Notes under the pieces: model-generated
What the model was told of the DNA's origin: nothing
Seen by the model: the letters and a program-made list of their open reading frames with translations, nothing else
The model's database searches: none
Shown: in pieces, positions 60,212-64,000 of the stretch
How positions within the stretch are numbered: the first letter of the stretch is position 1
How the letters are laid out: each line of letters starts with the position of its first letter
Assembly: GCA_027924645.1 (NCBI GenBank)
Contig: BSBN01001483.1
Span: 2,226,408 to 2,290,407 of the forward strand
DNA length: 64,000 nucleotides
Source: Cunninghamia lanceolata
Lineage: Eukaryota > Streptophyta > Pinopsida > Cupressales > Cupressaceae
Direction of reading: 5' to 3'
Made by a program: the position numbers and the translations under genes

Positions 60212-61006
60212 ACTTGTGAATTACCATCTAATTTCAATGTTTACACACTAATCCACCTAGGTATTAACTTAATAAAGCTCTAGATATAAGCCATTATTTG
60301 ATTTTAGGCTATCATCAAATGAGGAGCTTCTAAAGGCAAAAATGTTGTCCCAAAAGAAGGCTCAATGTTATTCGTAAAGACATTAGATTGTTAAAATACA
60401 AATTCAAGGTTAGATATTCCTTGGGCTATTTTAGTATAGAGAAGCAAAATTGCAATATATGACTATCCTAGGAATTAGAATGGTTGATCATAGGATATTC
60501 ATGGCATTTTGATATTAATGGATGGATTGATGGATGTTTAGGGAGTTTAAGTTTAAATGTAATGTATGATAATTCTTATTTATGAAGGATCTAATATGTC
60601 TTATGTCTTATTTGCAGGCCATTCAAGAAAGAAATGAAAAGATACCAAGGACTATAATAACACCTATTATTATTAGGTGCATCAAAGGATTGTCATCCAG
60701 GACCTTACCAATATGGGGAAGTTATCAAAACCATGTCATGTTTAAAATTAAAGGCTTTATCACCTCTTTGTCGCTATAGGCCTATTAGAACAATAGGTCA
60801 CATTTTATTCATATACCGGGGTTGAGAATAAACACTAAGCATTTGTAGTTATGGCAAGTGTAAATGGAAATAGATCACAACTTTAGACAATCTATCCTCT
60901 CCTAGATTGCACTGACTGAGTGGAAATTAAAAATTCCCTATTAATGTCCTTTATATACTGAAGGTATGGGTGAGAAAGGTAAACTTTGTATGTTGTAGAC
61001 AAGTGA
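60212..61006. other. Spacer, nothing recognised
   Basis: AT-rich; the 65-codon open frame at 60582-60779 has no motif. Confidence 0.4.
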
Positions 61007-61329
61007 TGCAGAGCAACACAGCAAAAGCTTACAAATAGGGTGTAAAATACCCATTAACCCACCAATTGCTCAAATAGCTTTTAAAATATCCTTCCCAAGG
61101 TCCAAACGAGACCAAAATACACTCTTTCTTTACTATCGGCAAGACATTTCTAATGTCTCATCGAACTATGCTTCACATGTTCTTCCTTTCTCTATTGTCG
61201 GCCAGACTTATCATTATCGGTAACCTTCAAATTTGTTAGCCCGATGTGGGACCTCTCGTCGATGTGTAGAATCCATCGCTCAGGCTTATGCTATCAGTGT
61301 GACTCCTCCATTGTTCTCTGATATGTATA

Positions 61330-61770
61330 AGAGGACGGATCAAAGTAATTAGCATGCTCCCTTCAAAGTAAAGACATGAGAATAGAGCACTTGTGAGATG
61401 GTTATTGTAAAGGGACAAATCAAGTAGAGACATGCAGTTTCCTAGAGAATTTGGATCACTTCCACTCAAGCGATTGTAGGACAAACAAAGATGTTCTAAC
61501 TTCCCCAGACCACCAAATTCTGCAAGTATGCTCCCCTTCAAGTTGTGTGAAATTCTTTTCCAGTGAAGTTGTGAGTAATTGGCAAGAGATTTGGGAATAG
61601 AACCCTCTAGTCCATTTCTTCTTAAGTCAAGTATCTTCAACGCTTTTAACTGGTCAAACCAAGGTGGAATCCTTCCCTTGAAAGAACTAAAAGAGAGATT
61701 TAAAGTGCATAACAAGGAGAGACCTCCTTCGGATGGAAAAAGGGTACATTTTAATTCCAATTGAGGGAGA
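61330..61770 (-). pseudogene. LRR receptor-type gene fragment
   Basis: About 145 codons on the minus strand show plant extracellular LRRs with the GxIPxxxxxLxxLxxLDLxxN pattern: GRIPPWFDQLKALKILDLRR, GLEGSIPKSLANYSQLHW, LGKLEHLCLSYNRLSGSDPN, then SLLDLSLYNNHL. No signal peptide, membrane segment or kinase is present, so it is a captured piece of an LRR receptor-like gene. Confidence 0.82.
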
Positions 61771-61889
61771 ATTATGGCCACCACTCTATTGGTATGTTTC
61801 TTGTACCAAACACTGGTCCAGAAGCACACATTTTCTGAATTGGTAGAAGTCTAGTTGGAGAAATGTGGTCTCCTCGACTACTATTATTG

Positions 61890-62205
61890 TAGGATATGCA
61901 TAAACGGGTTTGTTGAAAAGGCTTTAGAAAATTTCAAGCAAATGCAATTGGCAAGTGTAAAGCTAGATTCTGCAACCTCTGTCAGCATCCTCTCTACCTC
62001 TACCAAAATGGGAGCTTTGGAATAGGGTATGGACATTCATCAAAGCATAATGGAAGTGGGATTTTTGTAGATATTCTAGTTGGAAATGCTCTGGTAGACA
62101 TGTACGGAAAGTGTGGAAGCATAGACAAGACACATGAGCTGTTTGAAAAAATGCCTCAAAGAAATGTGGTCTCATGGAATAAGATGATTGTAGGATATAT
62201 ACACA
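61890..62205 (+). pseudogene. PPR gene fragment
   Basis: Reads GFVEKALENFKQMQLASVK, then SATSVSILSTSTKMGALE, then after stops pieces like DMYGKCGSIDKTHELF and MPQRNVVSWNKMI, in two frames. Typical of a plant PLS-class PPR protein; broken by stops and a frameshift. It lies next to the LRR fragment in opposite orientation. Confidence 0.8.
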
Positions 62206-62938
62206 CTTACTCCGATGTGAGATTCACCACCCTTGTCTATTGGTAAGACCAATACCCTCGATGAGACTTTTTACTTGCATTCCGACGTTATAACTCTCCC
62301 CGATGTGTTTACCGTCCATTAGTCATCGGTAAGACTTCTACATCGGTCAGACATTCTCTTCAATTTTTGATATCGTATCTCACACCAAAATAATAAACAC
62401 TGAACTACACCATCGGCCAGACCGCCTCTATCGGTGACACTTTTCTTCTCACCTCCGAGAGTCCATCTCTTTCCGATGTTCCTTCTGTTGATGTGACTCC
62501 CTCTCATCGGTGTAGTTCTCAACCGTTCTTCTGATGTGCCCATAAATAACCCATCGGTGACACTTAATGATTGTCACCCTGATATGACTTGATCGGTGAG
62601 ATCAATGTTGTCGGCTCAATGGAACTTTGTCTCTCTGATAACTATTGTCAGTCTGATGTCTTCGATTTAGCCTATACATAACATGACTTGTTATAACCGG
62701 TCGACTAACGTATCTTTTCCCAATTTTCCCAATATGGCCGGTCAACCTTTGTATCCTTTGACATGTACATTCACCATTTACAACCACGATAAACGATAGT
62801 AGGATATACACGAAATGTCCACGCATACATAAACGATATACCCATGGATTGTATCTTCGATGAAACAATACCAATGGTACAAAATATGTTGCTTCTCTTC
62901 ATCCAAAACCAATGGTACAAAATTTTTCATAGATCAAC

Positions 62939-63027
62939 AAAACGGATATCTATTTTGAGTTGCTTTTACCGAAGCAAAACTGATATTCGTCTTCCTTTGG
63001 TACAAAGCAAGACGGATATCCATTTTG
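62939..63027. promoter_or_regulatory. Three GATATC motifs near the right end
   Basis: AAACGGATATCTATTTTGA (about 62939-62957), AAAACTGATATTCGTCTT (about 62976-62993) and AGACGGATATCCATTTTGA (about 63010-63028), some 800-900 bases inside the right end. Confidence 0.5.
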
Positions 63028-63028
63028 A

Positions 63029-63802
63029 TTGTTGACTTTTTATGGATTGTAACGTGTTTTAATGTTTCAGTCTCTTCTTCGAACTTCACCCTTCATGCTG
63101 ACGACTTTTTTTTATGCAAAATTGATAAAACGAAAGGGTTTATAGAAAAAATTGTTAGCTTTCTAAAAATATAAGATTTATTTGGTTATCATTTTATTAA
63201 ATAATTATTAATAATTTTCAATATACCGTGTCTCTGAAATCCTGATGGACACACTGATTGAAAAACATCCATAACTTTCAAACCATTTCACCTTTTGAGA
63301 TTCGAAACTTGCATCACACTCTATGCTTTTCTGGCTATAGGTTAAATTTTTTTTTTTGAATTTTGATTTTTTTTATCGAGTTAGGTTGGCTGGAAAATTA
63401 CTTTTTATTTTTTAAAAAAAGTCATAGTAAAAAAATCATAACTAATTATTTTATTAGAAAAAAATTTCAAATAAATATGCATCACATCCGGACATGAGTC
63501 CTCTACTTATTTTGAAAGTTTAAAAAAAAAAAAATATTTTTACTCATAGTTAGGTTGGCTGGACAAACACCCACTTTTTATTTTTTTCTGAAAAATTTAA
63601 TAGCTGTTCATTGAAATATTCAATTTTCACTAAGTAAATTTAGTTTTAAAAAAAAAAACATTAGTAGCCTATAAACTAGATTCAATTCTCTACAAATTTC
63701 ATTCTTACATCTTTTTCAAATTGTATAGATAATCCATTCAAAATTTCACATGAACTTGATAAAGTCTGATTTTTTGTATTTTCATTGCCACTTAGAGGTA
63801 TA
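63029..63802. other. Right subterminal region of the giant element
   Basis: A/T-rich with poly-A and poly-T runs. The phrase TTAGGTTGGCTGGA occurs twice (about 63382-63395 and 63551-63564). No coding feature. Confidence 0.5.
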
Positions 63803-63832
63803 GTTTGGCCCATCATGATCCTACACATACCC
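63803..63832 (-). repeat. Right terminal inverted repeat of the giant element
   Basis: On the minus strand begins GGGTATGTGTAGGATCAT and ends GGGCCAAAC. It is followed outside by AAAC. Confidence 0.88.
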
Positions 63833-64000
63833 AAACCTTACCCGATGGGTTCCTCTCACACCGATGACTTATCATACTGATAAACTCTCCATCGGTGACA
63901 CTTTCAGTTGTCACCCCAATTGGTAAGAACACATACTGTCGGCTCAAAAATATTTCATTTACCCGATGCTCTTCTTATGCTGATATATTCGTCCACTTCG
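63833..64000 (-). repeat. 5' LTR, right part
   Basis: Resumes with the duplicated AAAC (63833-63836) and matches 36442-36609 of the sister LTR up to the window end. Confidence 0.9.

Larger units (their letters stand above)
61009..62920 (-). repeat. LTR fragment related to the chromovirus LTR, interrupted
   Basis: 61009-61320 starts TGATGCAGAGCAACACAGC and contains TATCGGCAAGACATTTCTAA, a diverged version of the start of the 36147 LTR. 62205-62920 carries many ATCGGT/CCGATG phrases and CATCGGTGACACTTAATGA followed by TTGTCGGCTCAA, like 36499-36557. The two parts are separated by about 880 bp of gene fragments. A solo or truncated LTR inside the giant element. Confidence 0.65.
43023..63832. 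mobile_element. Giant 20.8-kb DNA transposon, superfamily unknown
   Basis: Terminal inverted repeats of about 30 bp (GGGTATGTG[C/T]AGGATCAT, then GGGCCAAAC after three variable bases) bound the element. AAAC is duplicated at 43019-43022 and 63833-63836 and is single in the sister LTR at 36442-36445. Inside are a transposase-like pseudogene, a second spliced gene, repeated GATATC motifs near the ends and gene starts, a long inverted repeat array, minisatellites, an LTR fragment and plant gene fragments. The 4-bp duplication occurs in Sola and Ginger elements among others, but I do not recognise this one as either. Confidence 0.87.
36147..64000 (-). mobile_element. Ty3/gypsy chromovirus, split by a giant DNA transposon, runs off the right edge
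   Basis: Reading on the minus strand from the right: 5' LTR (63833-64000 and beyond, then 42723-43022), primer site, gag, protease, RT, RNase H, integrase with chromodomain, purine-rich stretch, and 3' LTR (36147-37636). The 5' LTR is interrupted by a 20.8-kb element. LTR ends are TGAT/ATCA. The outer right target duplication is outside the window. Confidence 0.88.

Noticed and set aside
43023..63832. Rearrangement between two related LTRs instead of transposition
   Set aside because: The ends are inverted repeats with a 4-bp duplication, and the flanks join exactly into the sister LTR sequence; recombination would not give this.

Overview
The window is nuclear DNA of a seed plant, most likely a gymnosperm or another large-genome species. 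Signs of a plant are a GT14 glucuronosyltransferase gene, PPR and LRR gene fragments, TTTAGGG-type telomere-like repeats and nested Ty1/copia, Ty3/gypsy, hAT, SINE and MITE sequences. The gymnosperm suggestion rests on an 11.7-kb first intron filled with transposons and on very low gene density. I cannot name the species.

One ordinary gene looks intact. It is a four-exon gene on the + strand (CDS 9604-10129, 21858-21933, 22381-22496, 25337-25857; 412 residues) for a GLCAT14-type Golgi beta-glucuronosyltransferase. All splice sites are GT/AG and the joined frame is open. Everything else recognisable is mobile or a decayed copy.

Layout: 1-1563 is the end of an LTR element (purine tract, then an LTR with a TATA box). 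3219-4644 is a small non-coding LTR element with both LTRs, primer site, purine tract and a 5-bp target duplication. 4650-8900 shows nothing recognisable. A MITE (8982-9184) sits in a tandem duplication just upstream of the gene. Intron 1 holds a SINE, a direct repeat and a three-level nest: an old hAT transposase carries a 2364-bp solo LTR (15087-17450, target duplication ACATA), which carries a 970-bp hAT element (16259-17228, target duplication CATTAAAT). A decayed duplicate of exon 2 lies just before the real exon 2. Intron 2 holds a foldback MITE and intron 3 a gypsy pol remnant. From 28.2 to 33.3 kb are a gag remnant and a truncated copia element.

From 36147 to beyond the right edge is a minus-strand Ty3/gypsy chromovirus. 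Its upstream LTR is split at 43019-43022 and resumes at 63833. Between lies a 20,810-bp DNA element (43023-63832) with about 30-bp terminal inverted repeats starting GGGTATGTG and a 4-bp target duplication AAAC. The uninterrupted sister LTR at 36442 gives the empty site. I think this giant element is the main discovery in the window. It carries a decayed DDE/D-like transposase gene (59949 to about 56900, minus), a second spliced gene of unknown function (47817-49816, plus), and nine copies of a near-palindromic GATATC motif. The motifs cluster near both ends and upstream of both genes. It also carries a 3.7-kb inverted array of about 360-bp repeats, a polypurine tract, a telomere-like minisatellite, and captured PPR and LRR fragments.

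Most element boundaries were set by eye from target duplications and terminal motifs. Three insertions can be checked against an empty copy of the target inside the window. Superfamily names for the giant element are not settled.
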